Below are positions 34,033-41,933 of a DNA stretch of 64,000 nucleotides, in pieces. The translations under genes were made by a program, and so were the position numbers. The notes beneath the pieces are model-generated. The model saw only the letters and a program-made list of their open reading frames with translations. It ran no database searches and was not told the DNA's origin. Location of the stretch: NCBI GenBank assembly GCA_963766345.1, contig CAVXZL010000012.1, positions 1,178,001-1,242,000 of the forward strand. Reading direction: 5' to 3'. Numbering within the stretch: position 1 is the first letter of the stretch; every line of letters begins with the position of its first letter. The DNA comes from DASVFB01 sp963766345. Its GTDB lineage: Bacteria > Actinomycetota > Thermoleophilia > Gaiellales > Gaiellaceae.

Positions 34033-34722
34033 CTATATCGAGCGGGCGAGCCTGGACGCCGCAGCCGCGTCCAGCAGCACGATCGTCTGCCCGTCGCGGG
34101 CGCGGATGAGGCTCGACGGTGTCGCGTCCCCCGGCGGCTCCCCGAACGCCAGCTTGACCGCGTCCGCCTTCTGCTCGCCGGTGATGAGGAAGAGGACGCA
34201 GTCGGCGTTCGCGAGCATCGGCGGCGTCATCGTCACGCGCGGGACGAACGGCTCGAGCCCGGCCTCGGCAGCGATCGCGAGCCGCTCGCGCTCGTGGAGG
34301 CCGGGGGCGTGCGGAAACAGCGAGGCGGCGTGACCGTCGGGGCCGATGCCGAGGATGTTCAGGCGCAGCCGTACGCCGCGCAGCGCCGCGTCGTACTCGG
34401 CGGCGGCCGTTTCGGGTTCCAGCTCACCTCGGATGCGGTGCACGGCCGCGGGTTGTACGCCGACGCGGTCGAGCAGCGTGCGCTTCGCCATCGCGTAGTT
34501 CGAGCGCTCGTCGTCGGCCGGGACGCAGCGCTCGTCGCCCCACCACAGTTCGACGCGGCTCCAGTCCGGCTGTAGTCGCGCGGCGGTCTCGTGCGCAAGC
34601 TCGGGGCTCTTGCCGCCGGAGAGTGCGATGTGCCCGCCCTCGCGCGCGGCCTCGGCGAGCAGCTCGCCCGCGCGTCGCGCTGCCGCCTCCGCGTCGTCCA
34701 GGACGATGAAGTCGAGGCTCAT
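34033..34722 (-). CDS. pgl: 6-phosphogluconolactonase
   Basis: 229 residues. ALSGGKSPELAHE, VELWWGDERCVPADDERSNYAM, NILGIGPDGHAASLFP (GxGxDGHxxS) and VTMTPPMLANA are the usual Pgl/DevB motifs. It hydrolyses 6-phosphogluconolactone in the oxidative pentose phosphate pathway. No zwf or gnd is adjacent here. It is divergent from the beta-lactamase-like gene with a 29-bp gap; CAGAAT lies 6 nt before ATG 34722. Confidence 0.92.
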   Translation of the reverse strand: MSLDFIVLDDAEAAARRAGELLAEAAREGGHIALSGGKSPELAHETAARLQPDWSRVELWWGDERCVPADDERSNYAMAKRTLLDRVGVQPAAVHRIRGELEPETAAAEYDAALRGVRLRLNILGIGPDGHAASLFPHAPGLHERERLAIAAEAGLEPFVPRVTMTPPMLANADCVLFLITGEQKADAVKLAFGEPPGDATPSSLIRARDGQTIVLLDAAAASRLARSI

Positions 34723-34751
34723 GCGCGGATTCTGCGTTAGCGTGCCCCTCC

Positions 34752-36077
34752 GTGGCGGAGGTCTTCGATCGGGTCTGCGATGCGGTGCGCGCGTCGATGG
34801 AGGAGACGAAGACGCCCGGCGTCGCCGTCGGGCTGCTGCACGAAGGCGAGGAGCACGTCGCCGGCTTCGGCGTCACGTCGACCGAGAACCCGCTCGAGGT
34901 CACGCCGGACACGCTCTTCCAGATCGGCTCGATCACGAAGACGTTCACGGGCACCGCTGCGATGTGCCTCCTCGAACGCGGCGAGCTCGACCTCGACGCG
35001 CCGGTGCGCACGTACCTGCCCGAGCTGAAGCTGAGCGACGAAGACGTCGCCGCGCGCGTGACGATGCGCCACCTGCTCACGCACACGGGCGGTTGGATCG
35101 GCGACTACTTCGACGACCTCGGCTCGGGGGACGACGCGCTCGCGCGTATGTGCGAGTCGCTCGCCGTGCTGCCGCAGCTGACGCCGCTCGGCGAGGTGTG
35201 GTCGTACAACAACGCCGGCTTCTACCTCGCAGGGCGCGTGATCGAAGTGATCACGGGCAAGCCGTACGAAGCCGCGCTTCAGGAGCTCGTGCTCGAGCCG
35301 CTCGGTCTCGAGCACACCTTCTTCTTCCAGGACGACGTGATGACGCGGCGCTTCGCGGTCGGCCACCTGCGCAGCGACGACGGGCCTCCGAGCGTCTCGC
35401 GTCCGTGGGGGATCGGCCGCGCCCATCACGCCGCCGGCGGGATCGCGGCGACCGTCGGCGACCTCCTCCGCTACGCGCGCTTCCACATGGGCGACGGCGA
35501 AGGAGTGCTGCAGCGCGCGACGCTCGACGAGATGCAGCGCACGCAGTTCGTGTCAGGGTCGATCTTCGAATTCGTCGGCATCACGTGGTCGATCTCGGAG
35601 CGCACCGGCGCGCGCCTCGTCGGCCACGGCGGGGGCACGAACGGGCAGATCTCGCTCTTCTTCTTCGCGCCGGAGCACCGGCTGGCGCTCGCGGTCTTCA
35701 CGAATCACCAGCGCGGGAACGAGGTGACGTTCGCGGCGCGCGGCCCGGCACTGGACTCGATCGGCGCGCGCGAGCCCGAGCGCGAGGCGATCGACGTCGA
35801 AGTCGACGAATATCTCGGCAGCTACGAGAGCGCGCTCATCAAAGCCGAGCTCCGGCGCGACGACGGGACGCTCGTCCTCGCCATCGCGCCGAAGGGCGGC
35901 TTCCCGAAGAAGGACTCGCCGCCGGCGCCCGCTCCGCCGCCGGAGCCCGTCGCTTTTTACGCGCCGGATCGCCTCTTCGCGACCGGAGCGACGCCCGGGG
36001 AGGCGGAGTTCCTGCGGGGCGAGGACGCGTCGATCGCGTGGTTCCGCGTCGGCGGCCGCGTGATGGCGCGCGTCTAG
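34752..36077 (+). CDS. Serine hydrolase of the beta-lactamase/penicillin-binding family
   Basis: 441 residues. The nucleophile motif is SITK in FQIGSITKTFTG (SxxK), YNN in VWSYNNAGFYLAG (YxN), and HGGGTNG replaces KTG. This is class C beta-lactamase/esterase EstB type (PF00144). Residues after ~350 form an extra beta-domain with a Pro-rich linker (PPAPAPPPEPV). No signal peptide, so likely cytoplasmic, acting on esters or peptides. GTG 34752 with TAGCGT at 8 nt. Convergent with the next gene, sharing stop-codon bases. Confidence 0.85.
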   Translation: MAEVFDRVCDAVRASMEETKTPGVAVGLLHEGEEHVAGFGVTSTENPLEVTPDTLFQIGSITKTFTGTAAMCLLERGELDLDAPVRTYLPELKLSDEDVAARVTMRHLLTHTGGWIGDYFDDLGSGDDALARMCESLAVLPQLTPLGEVWSYNNAGFYLAGRVIEVITGKPYEAALQELVLEPLGLEHTFFFQDDVMTRRFAVGHLRSDDGPPSVSRPWGIGRAHHAAGGIAATVGDLLRYARFHMGDGEGVLQRATLDEMQRTQFVSGSIFEFVGITWSISERTGARLVGHGGGTNGQISLFFFAPEHRLALAVFTNHQRGNEVTFAARGPALDSIGAREPEREAIDVEVDEYLGSYESALIKAELRRDDGTLVLAIAPKGGFPKKDSPPAPAPPPEPVAFYAPDRLFATGATPGEAEFLRGEDASIAWFRVGGRVMARV

Positions 36078-36445
36078 GCCGCGCGCACCCTCGTCAGGCC
36101 GAACGAGTACGCCCGGCTCGTCTCGCGGTCGACGACGACGACGCGCCACGTGCCGGCGCTCGGGAAAGCGACGCGGGCGCGGTAGACGCCGGGCATCGCG
36201 GTTGCGCGGGTCGTGACGTTCACGACGCGTCCCGCAGTGCTGATCGAGTTGTTGAGCAGCCGGATCGTCGGCGTCCTGCCCGTGCTCGGCTGCCGGTCGA
36301 TCGTGACGCTGACCGTCGCCGTCCAAAGTTTCCCGGCTCTCGTCGCCGACGGCTTGCCCGTGAGCTCGATGTTGCGTTCCTTCGCCAGCGCCGCCGGCGC
36401 GGTCGCGAGCGCGGCGAGCACTGCAAGTGCGATGAGCTTGTGCAT
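36074..36445 (-). CDS. Small secreted beta-sandwich protein, function unknown
   Basis: 123 residues. The signal peptide MHKLIALAVLAALATAPAALA is followed by a beta-rich domain (WTATVSVTID, GVYRARVAFPSAGTWRVVVVD), resembling the small YtkA/FixH-like or CopC-like immunoglobulin fold. An upstream ATG (36475) is in frame, but AGGGAGGGAAC directly before 36445 and the signal peptide fix the start. Confidence 0.7.
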   Translation of the reverse strand: MHKLIALAVLAALATAPAALAKERNIELTGKPSATRAGKLWTATVSVTIDRQPSTGRTPTIRLLNNSISTAGRVVNVTTRATAMPGVYRARVAFPSAGTWRVVVVDRETSRAYSFGLTRVRAA

Positions 36446-36484
36446 GTTCCCTCCCTGTCGACGCTGCGAGTACACCGCCGGCGC

Positions 36485-37137
36485 TCAGCAGGTTCCGGCG
36501 TCCGGGCAGCGGGCGAGCACCCGGACGCGGTTGCCGTCGAGCTCGATCGCGATCGAAGCGGAGTTGTTCGAGTACGAGCTCTCACGCAGTGCGCGGTCCG
36601 GGTTCACGCGATGGACGAGGACGTAGCGGCCCGGCGGCACGTTGGTGACGTCGATCGACTGGCCTTCCTTCTCGGGGACGTAGTCGTCGCCGAAGCCAGG
36701 CGAGATGCCCTCGCGGACGCTCCGTGCCTGCGGGCGGTTGCGGCCGCAGTCGGCCGTCCACGTGGGCCCGCGGTTGAGTGCGCGCGTCTCGTACGCGTCG
36801 TTGAGGCAGAAGCCGGTCTTGCGGTCTCGACCGAGCGAGCCGTCCGTTCCGCCGCAGCTCGTAGCGCTCGAAGCCGGCGAGGTGCCAGTGCCGGTGCGTT
36901 TGCGAGCGCACGAACCGAAGCGGCGTGGGCAGCGCGTACCGTCGCGTCCCCACGAGCTGCGATGCGCGCATGACGTTGCCCACGCGCTTTCCCTCGACGA
37001 CGAGCGGCGCGTCGCCGACGTTGTCGACCGCGGAGCCGAAGACGAGCAGCAAGCGGCCGTGACGTGCGACGACGGAGACGCCGAACGGCGCCGCCTGATC
37101 GAGGTCCGGCAGCGCCGACGCGCTCCGCGGGCAGGCT
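36485..37137 (-). pseudogene. Lysyl-oxidase-like gene, 5'-truncated and frameshifted
   Basis: The product reads ALPDLDQAAPFGVSVVARHG, FGSAVDNVGDAPLVVEG, THRHWHLAGFERYELRRNG, then, after a +1 shift near 36840, GRDRKTGFCLNDAYE, ISPGFGDDYVPEKEGQ, VNPDRALRESSYSNNSASI. These are lysyl-oxidase-family (PF01186) features, including the copper-site His pattern HRHWH. No start codon or signal peptide exists upstream: the frame runs straight into the stop codon of the preceding gene. I judge it a remnant; a single sequencing error would explain the shift but not the missing start. Confidence 0.75.
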
Positions 37138-37139
37138 CT

Positions 37140-37829
37140 TCAGCCGAAGGAGCGCGCGATGCGCAGCGCGTCCGCGCGCGAGAGCTTTCCCTCGAGCCGG
37201 AGCGTCACGTCGCCGCGCTGCCAGATGAGCGCGTTGCGGGCGAGGTACAGCTCGATCGGATGCGGCTGCCCGTTCCCGGCGACGTAGCCGAAGAAATGCG
37301 GCGCGCCCGAGATCCAGTACGCCGGCCGCCCGTTGACGCTGAGCCGCTCGACGTGCGTCCCCGGCCCGACCTCCTTCGTGAAGAACGTGCCGCGGCTCTG
37401 CGTCACGACGAGCTTGTGGTTTCCGTAGACGAAGCCGACCTGGTCGCCGAGCAGGTGCACCTCTCGCGGAGTGCCGAGGAGCTCCGAGGTGAAGACGTGG
37501 TACTCGACGAGCTTCCGCGCGTCGGCGAGGGACGTTTGCTCGCCGAGGTCGAGCGGTCGTCGCGGCGCCACGCTCGGCAGCTTGTCGACGAGCTCGATGC
37601 GCGCGTCCCCCAGACCGAGCCAGCGCAGGATCTCGCTGCGGGCCGGCGGCACGGCGAAAGCGATCGCAATCGCGAGGACCACGAGCGCGAGGGCGAGGGC
37701 GAGGGCGAGGGCGAGCCTGTCGGGCCGCGGGCGGCGCGCACCGATCCGTGCGCGCACCGCAGGTGCGAGGTCGCGCTCGGGCGGCAGCTCGACGTAGGCG
37801 GCAAGCGCGCTGAGCTCGCGTTCGTTCAC
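37140..37829 (-). CDS. Membrane protein, putative anti-sigma factor
   Basis: 229 residues: a short cytoplasmic N-terminus (~30 residues), one membrane helix built from an Ala-Leu run (ALALALALALVVLAIAIAF), and an extracytoplasmic domain (REVHLLGDQVGFVYGNHKLVVTQ, PAYWISGAPHFFGYV). GTG 37829 overlaps the sigma factor stop (GTGA). This order and topology suggest an anti-sigma factor, but no zinc-finger or known anti-sigma domain is seen in the short N-terminus. Confidence 0.65.
   Translation of the reverse strand: MNERELSALAAYVELPPERDLAPAVRARIGARRPRPDRLALALALALALVVLAIAIAFAVPPARSEILRWLGLGDARIELVDKLPSVAPRRPLDLGEQTSLADARKLVEYHVFTSELLGTPREVHLLGDQVGFVYGNHKLVVTQSRGTFFTKEVGPGTHVERLSVNGRPAYWISGAPHFFGYVAGNGQPHPIELYLARNALIWQRGDVTLRLEGKLSRADALRIARSFG
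37685..37714. repeat. Hexanucleotide tandem repeat inside a membrane-helix codon run
   Basis: Four perfect GGGCGA units (37691-37714) preceded by a near copy encode the Leu-Ala alternation of the membrane helix of the putative anti-sigma factor. Gain or loss of one unit stays in frame and changes the helix by two residues. Confidence 0.7.
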
Positions 37830-38368
37830 GCGTCCTCTCCCAGGTCGGCCCGCAGCCGCTCGAGCGCGCGGGCGAGCCGCGACTTCACGGTGCCGCGGCG
37901 GCAGCCGAGCGCGGCGGCGGTCTCTTCCTCGGACAGCTCGAGGAAGTAACGGCAGGCGATCGCGAGGCGGTGGTGCTCGTCGAGCCGGTTGACCGCTGCG
38001 AGCAGCTCGTCGCGTCGCGCGGCTCCGAGGAGCGCCGTCTCGGGGGACGGGGCCGCGTCCCCCGAGACGACCTCCCCGGACGCGCGCAGAACGAGCGCGT
38101 CGCGGCGCCCGGCGGCGCGGCGGCGGTTGCGCGCCTCGTTCGTGACGATGCGGAGCAGCCACGGCCTGAACGGCGCGTCGGTGCGGAAGCGCCATAGCGC
38201 GCGGTACGCCTTGACGAAGCCGTCCTGCGCAGCCTCCTCTGCGTCGGCCGCGTTTCCGGCGACGAGCCAGGCGGTGCGAAAGGCGATGCCCTGATACATG
38301 CGCACGAGCTCCTCGTAGGCGGCGGCGTCTCCCCGCTTGGCGCGGGCGATGAGCTCCGCTTCGTTCAT
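37826..38368 (-). CDS. ECF-type RNA polymerase sigma factor
   Basis: 180 residues. Region 2 (AYEELVRMYQGIAFRTAWLV, AEEAAQDGFVKAYRALWRFR) and region 4 (LDEHHRLAIACRYFLELSEEETAAALGCRRGTVKSRLARALERLR) are clear, with no region 3, as in ECF sigma factors. It directs transcription in response to an external signal, probably controlled by the coupled membrane protein gene. The 268-bp region upstream holds two copies of an interspersed repeat. Confidence 0.93.
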   Translation of the reverse strand: MNEAELIARAKRGDAAAYEELVRMYQGIAFRTAWLVAGNAADAEEAAQDGFVKAYRALWRFRTDAPFRPWLLRIVTNEARNRRRAAGRRDALVLRASGEVVSGDAAPSPETALLGAARRDELLAAVNRLDEHHRLAIACRYFLELSEEETAAALGCRRGTVKSRLARALERLRADLGEDA

Positions 38369-38437
38369 CGTGGTCGGCCCACCACCGGCGCTTATACAAC
38401 CGCGCGGTCCACCTGGTTCCGCGGCCGGACGTCACGG

Positions 38438-38474
38438 CCGAAACGGTCACTTGACAAAAAGGGTGTCTGACACC
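38438..38474 (+). repeat. Interspersed palindrome-cored repeat, copy A1
   Basis: CCGAAAC-n-CACTTGAC-n followed by the perfect 13-bp palindrome GGTGTCTGACACC (38462-38474). Copy A2 lies 148 bp further in the same orientation. Both lie between the sigma factor start and the GNAT stop. The TTGACA inside resembles a -35, but no -10 is evident. Confidence 0.7.
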
Positions 38475-38583
38475 ACCCACCGTCTCGGTGAGCCAGTGCC
38501 GAATGAGGATTCGCCTCGATCGTGGAGTCGCGGAGGGCAGGGATCACCAATCTGTGCGGGGGAACTGGCGCGATGGGCCACGG

Positions 38584-38622
38584 CCGAAACTGCGCACTTG
38601 ACACGAACCGGCGTCTGACACC
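38584..38622 (+). repeat. Interspersed palindrome-cored repeat, copy A2
   Basis: CCGAAAC-n-CACTTGACA-n ending in GGCGTCTGACACC (38610-38622), one mismatch from the A1 core. The preceding CACGGCCGAAAC is shared with A1, so the similarity covers about 45 bp. Confidence 0.7.
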
Positions 38623-38636
38623 GCCGGAGGCGCAAG

Positions 38637-39416
38637 TCAGATTCGCAGGACGTCCTCGAGACGCCGGATCGTGCAGACCTCTTCGAAGCCGAGGCGCCGC
38701 AGGATCGGGTACGACGTGTCGGGCTTCGCGTGCGTCACGAGCGCGGGCGTCCCGCGTGCGACCGCGTAGAGCCAGCGCGCGTGCACGAGCGCGCGATAGA
38801 CGCCGCGCCCGCGCGCCCACTCGGCGGTCGAGCCGCCGATGAGGAAGACGCCGCGGCCGGACGGCACTGCGAGCGCGGTGCCAGCGGGCCGCCCGTCGAT
38901 CGTGGCGAGAAAGCCGGCCGGGATACCGCCGCGCTGCGACTCCTCGAAGTCCGCGCGAAGGCGCGGGCGGGTCAGCGTCCGGCGCTCCTCGGGAGTGTCG
39001 AAAGCGTCCCACTGCAACTCGCGCGCGGCAAGGAACTGCTCGTACGTCTCGATCGGCCGCACGTCGACGCCGTCCGGCGCGACAGGCTCACTCGTCAGGA
39101 CGAGCGCGTGGAGCAAGGGCGTGCGGTCCTGCGGCAATGCGAGGCCCAGCTGGCCCAGTCGCTCGTAGACATCCGCCGGCCGGCCCGACGGCCCGAACCA
39201 CCACACCGGATTTCCGGCCCCGCGCACGCGCTGACGCACCTCGTCGAGCAGCGGCTCGACCTCGTCCGGCTCGACGCTCACGCCGCTGACCGAAGCCCAC
39301 GTGGGCGCCTGCAGGATGCACACGCGCTCGTCGGCGAAGCGCTCGACGCTCGCTGCCGGTGCGATGTGCGAGAAGCGGTCCGGCGTCTCCGCGTACTCGC
39401 GCAGGGCCTGCTGCAA
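38637..39416 (-). CDS. GNAT-family N-acetyltransferase at the end of the hopanoid operon
   Basis: 259 residues. The C-terminal half has the GNAT core (IPAGFLATIDGRPAGTALAV, WARGRGVYRALVHARWLYA, SYPILRRLGFEEVCTI). The first half lacks motifs but has a WWFGPSG element. TTG 39416 starts one base after the hpnH stop, so it is probably in the operon; whether it acts on a hopanoid or is a bystander is unknown. Confidence 0.78.
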   Translation of the reverse strand: MQQALREYAETPDRFSHIAPAASVERFADERVCILQAPTWASVSGVSVEPDEVEPLLDEVRQRVRGAGNPVWWFGPSGRPADVYERLGQLGLALPQDRTPLLHALVLTSEPVAPDGVDVRPIETYEQFLAARELQWDAFDTPEERRTLTRPRLRADFEESQRGGIPAGFLATIDGRPAGTALAVPSGRGVFLIGGSTAEWARGRGVYRALVHARWLYAVARGTPALVTHAKPDTSYPILRRLGFEEVCTIRRLEDVLRI

Positions 39417-39417
39417 A

Positions 39418-40425
39418 TCAGCGATGCGCGACGAGCGCGCGCACGCTCTGCTTCAGCGACTTGCTCGCGGCGAGCACGGCCGTCGGCTCGTAGCCGCAAT
39501 GCGCCATGCAGTTGTCGCAGCGCGGATCGTTGCCGCGTCCGTACTGCGACCAGTCCGTCGTCTCGATCAACTCCTTGTACGTCTTCGTGTAGCCGTCGGA
39601 CATCAGGTAGCACGGCCGCTGCCAGCCGAAGATCGAGTACGACGGGATCCCCCACGGGGTGCACTGGAAGTCGGCCTTGCCCTCGAGGAAGTCGAGGAAC
39701 AACGGCGTGTGGTTCAACCGCCACCGCTTCCGATTCCCGTCCGCGAATGCGGCGCTGAACAACCGCCGCGACGCCGTCACGCCCGGGAAGTGCTCCTGGT
39801 CGGGTGCCTTCTCGTATGCGTAGGCCGGCGAGATCATCATGTGGTCGACCTTCAGCTCGTCGTTGAGGAAGTCGAGGACGTCCCGCACTGTCTTCGGCGT
39901 GTCGGTCGTGAGAAACGTCGTGTTCGTGTTGACGCGGAAGCCGCGCTCCTTCGCGAGCGCGATCGCCTCCACCGCCTTGTCGAAGATGCCCTCGCGCTCG
40001 ACGAACTGGTCGTGTCGCTCGCGCATGCCGTCGAGGTGCACGACCCAGGCGAAGTACGGCGACGGCTCGAAGAGGTCCATCTTCTTCTTCATGAGGATCG
40101 CGTTGGAGCAGAGAAAGACGAACTTCTTCCGCTTGATCAGCTCGCGCGCGATGACGTCCACCTCGGGATGCACGAGCGGCTCGCCGCCGGCGATCGAGAC
40201 CATCGGCGCGCCGGATTCGTCGATCGCGTCGAGCGCCTGCTGCACCGGCATGCGCTTCTTCAGGATCTCCTTCGGGTACTGGATCTTTCCGCAGAACGAG
40301 CACGCGAGATTGCACTGGAAGAGCGGCTCGAGCTCGACGAGCAGCGGGAACTTGTCGTTGCGCTTGATGCGCTGCTTCGCGAGATAGCGCGCGACGGCGA
40401 CGCTCTGGCGGAGCGGAATGCTCAT
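39418..40425 (-). CDS. hpnH: Adenosylhopane synthase (radical SAM)
   Basis: 335 residues. The radical SAM cluster motif is CNLACSFC (Cys38, Cys42, Cys45), followed by SIAGGEPLVHPE. The C-terminal SPASM-like or HpnH-specific part has CYLMSDGYTKTYKEL and DNCMAHCGYEPT. It joins the adenosyl group of SAM to diploptene to make adenosylhopane. ATG 40425 overlaps the upstream stop (ATGA). Confidence 0.93.
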   Translation of the reverse strand: MSIPLRQSVAVARYLAKQRIKRNDKFPLLVELEPLFQCNLACSFCGKIQYPKEILKKRMPVQQALDAIDESGAPMVSIAGGEPLVHPEVDVIARELIKRKKFVFLCSNAILMKKKMDLFEPSPYFAWVVHLDGMRERHDQFVEREGIFDKAVEAIALAKERGFRVNTNTTFLTTDTPKTVRDVLDFLNDELKVDHMMISPAYAYEKAPDQEHFPGVTASRRLFSAAFADGNRKRWRLNHTPLFLDFLEGKADFQCTPWGIPSYSIFGWQRPCYLMSDGYTKTYKELIETTDWSQYGRGNDPRCDNCMAHCGYEPTAVLAASKSLKQSVRALVAHR

Positions 40426-41933
40426 GCACGGACCTCGCGCGGAAGCTTGAACTGCACGGACTCGCTCGTCGTCATGCGCTCCTCGACCTCGACGCGCCCG
40501 AGGCCGCGGAGCGACTCGACGAGCCGGTCGACGAGCTGCTGCGGCGCGGACGCGCCGGCCGTGAGGCCGATCGTTCCGGCGCCACGCAGCCATGCAACGT
40601 CGACGTCTCGCTCATCATCGACCAAGTATGCACGGGTGTCTTCGCGCCGCGCGACCTCGACGAGGCGGAGCGAGTTCGAGGACGTCTTCGAGCCGACGAC
40701 GAGCACGACGTCCGCCTCGCGCGCAACGACGCGCACGGACTGCTGCCGGTTCGTCGTCGCGTAACAGATGTCGTCCGTCTTCGGCCCCCGGAGCTGCGGG
40801 AAGCGCTTGCGCAGCGCGGCCACGACCTCGTCCGTCTCGTCGACGGCGAGCGTCGTCTGCGTGAGGAACGACACGCGAGTCGGGTCTGGCGCGTCGACGA
40901 GCTCCGCGTCTTCGACGTCTTCGACCACCCGGATGGCGTCCGGCGCTTCGCCCTGCGTGCCCTCGACCTCCTCGTGCCCGGCGTGTCCGACGAGGAAGAT
41001 CGTCCGGCCGTCGGCCGCGAAGTGGCGGGCCTCGGCGTGTACCTTGCTGACGAGCGGGCAGGTGGCGTCGATCACGTCCAGCTGCGCTGAGCGGGCGGCA
41101 TCCCGCACCGCCGGCGAGACACCGTGGGCCGAGAAGACGACCGTCGCCCCGCTCGGCACGTCGTCGAGCTCGTCGACGAAGACGGCACCGCGGCGCTCGA
41201 GGTCGGTGACGACGTGCTCGTTGTGAACGATCTGCTTGCGGACGTACACCGGCGCGCCGCGTTGCTCGAGCGCCTTCTCGACGATCTCGATCGCCCGCTC
41301 GACGCCGGCGCAGAACGAGCGCGGCGACGCGAGCAGCACGGTGCGCGGTCCGACCGCCTGCGCCCACTCGACGAGCGCGCCGCCGACGCGGCGCAGGTTC
41401 CGTAGTGCACGGACGCCCGCCGTGATCGTGCGCGGATCGCGCAGGTCGCGGTCGGCGCTCTCCACGACGACGCGGACGACGGCGAGCGGCCGTCCGTCCG
41501 CAGCGTCGGCGAGCCACGCCGACTCCATGTCGACGGCGAGCACGCCGTCGACCTGGAGGTCGCCGCGCTCTAGAGCAGTCGTCACGTGGTCGACCGAGAC
41601 GATGGGGCCGACGTGCACGCGCAGGCCCCGCCGCCTGAGCGCCGCCGCGACGAGCGCGCTCCCCGGCGCGGCGACAGGACGCGCGCCCTCGCGCCTGAGC
41701 TCTGTCGCGCAGACGACGTCGCCCGCGCGCAGGTCGGGCGACACCGCGGCGCACAGGCCGACGATCGCAACGGCGGGCGCCTCCACGGCGAGTCCCCGCG
41801 CGGCGGCGACACGAGCACGCCGCGGCCCCATCCCCGAGCGGAGAACCGTCCAGCCGTCGCGCTTCGGCAGCATCGCCGCCTCGATCCGCAGCGGCGCGAA
41901 GACGAGCAGCTCGTCAGGCATCGGCAGAGGCAT
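40422..41933 (-). CDS. ispH: Fusion of HpnG-like adenosylhopane nucleosidase and IspH
   Basis: 503 residues. Residues ~1-190 resemble HpnG/nucleoside phosphorylases (LLVFAPLRIEAAML, GLCAAVSPDLRAGDVV, AVDMESAW). Residues ~195-503 are a complete IspH (4-hydroxy-3-methylbut-2-enyl diphosphate reductase) with the three iron-sulfur Cys (208 in SFCAGVERA, 292 in DATCPLV, 390 in DDICYAT), His270 (SAHG), GHAGHEEVEGT and SKTSSNS. So one chain joins the last MEP-pathway step with a step of hopanoid side-chain maturation. The start is ATG 41933 or 41921, both inside the end of shc. Confidence 0.9.
   Translation of the reverse strand: MPLPMPDELLVFAPLRIEAAMLPKRDGWTVLRSGMGPRRARVAAARGLAVEAPAVAIVGLCAAVSPDLRAGDVVCATELRREGARPVAAPGSALVAAALRRRGLRVHVGPIVSVDHVTTALERGDLQVDGVLAVDMESAWLADAADGRPLAVVRVVVESADRDLRDPRTITAGVRALRNLRRVGGALVEWAQAVGPRTVLLASPRSFCAGVERAIEIVEKALEQRGAPVYVRKQIVHNEHVVTDLERRGAVFVDELDDVPSGATVVFSAHGVSPAVRDAARSAQLDVIDATCPLVSKVHAEARHFAADGRTIFLVGHAGHEEVEGTQGEAPDAIRVVEDVEDAELVDAPDPTRVSFLTQTTLAVDETDEVVAALRKRFPQLRGPKTDDICYATTNRQQSVRVVAREADVVLVVGSKTSSNSLRLVEVARREDTRAYLVDDERDVDVAWLRGAGTIGLTAGASAPQQLVDRLVESLRGLGRVEVEERMTTSESVQFKLPREVRA

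Noticed and set aside
38451..38480. TTGACA in repeat A1 as a sigma-70 -35 box
   Set aside because: No suitable -10 lies 16-19 bp downstream and the hexamer is part of the repeat family, varying in other copies.
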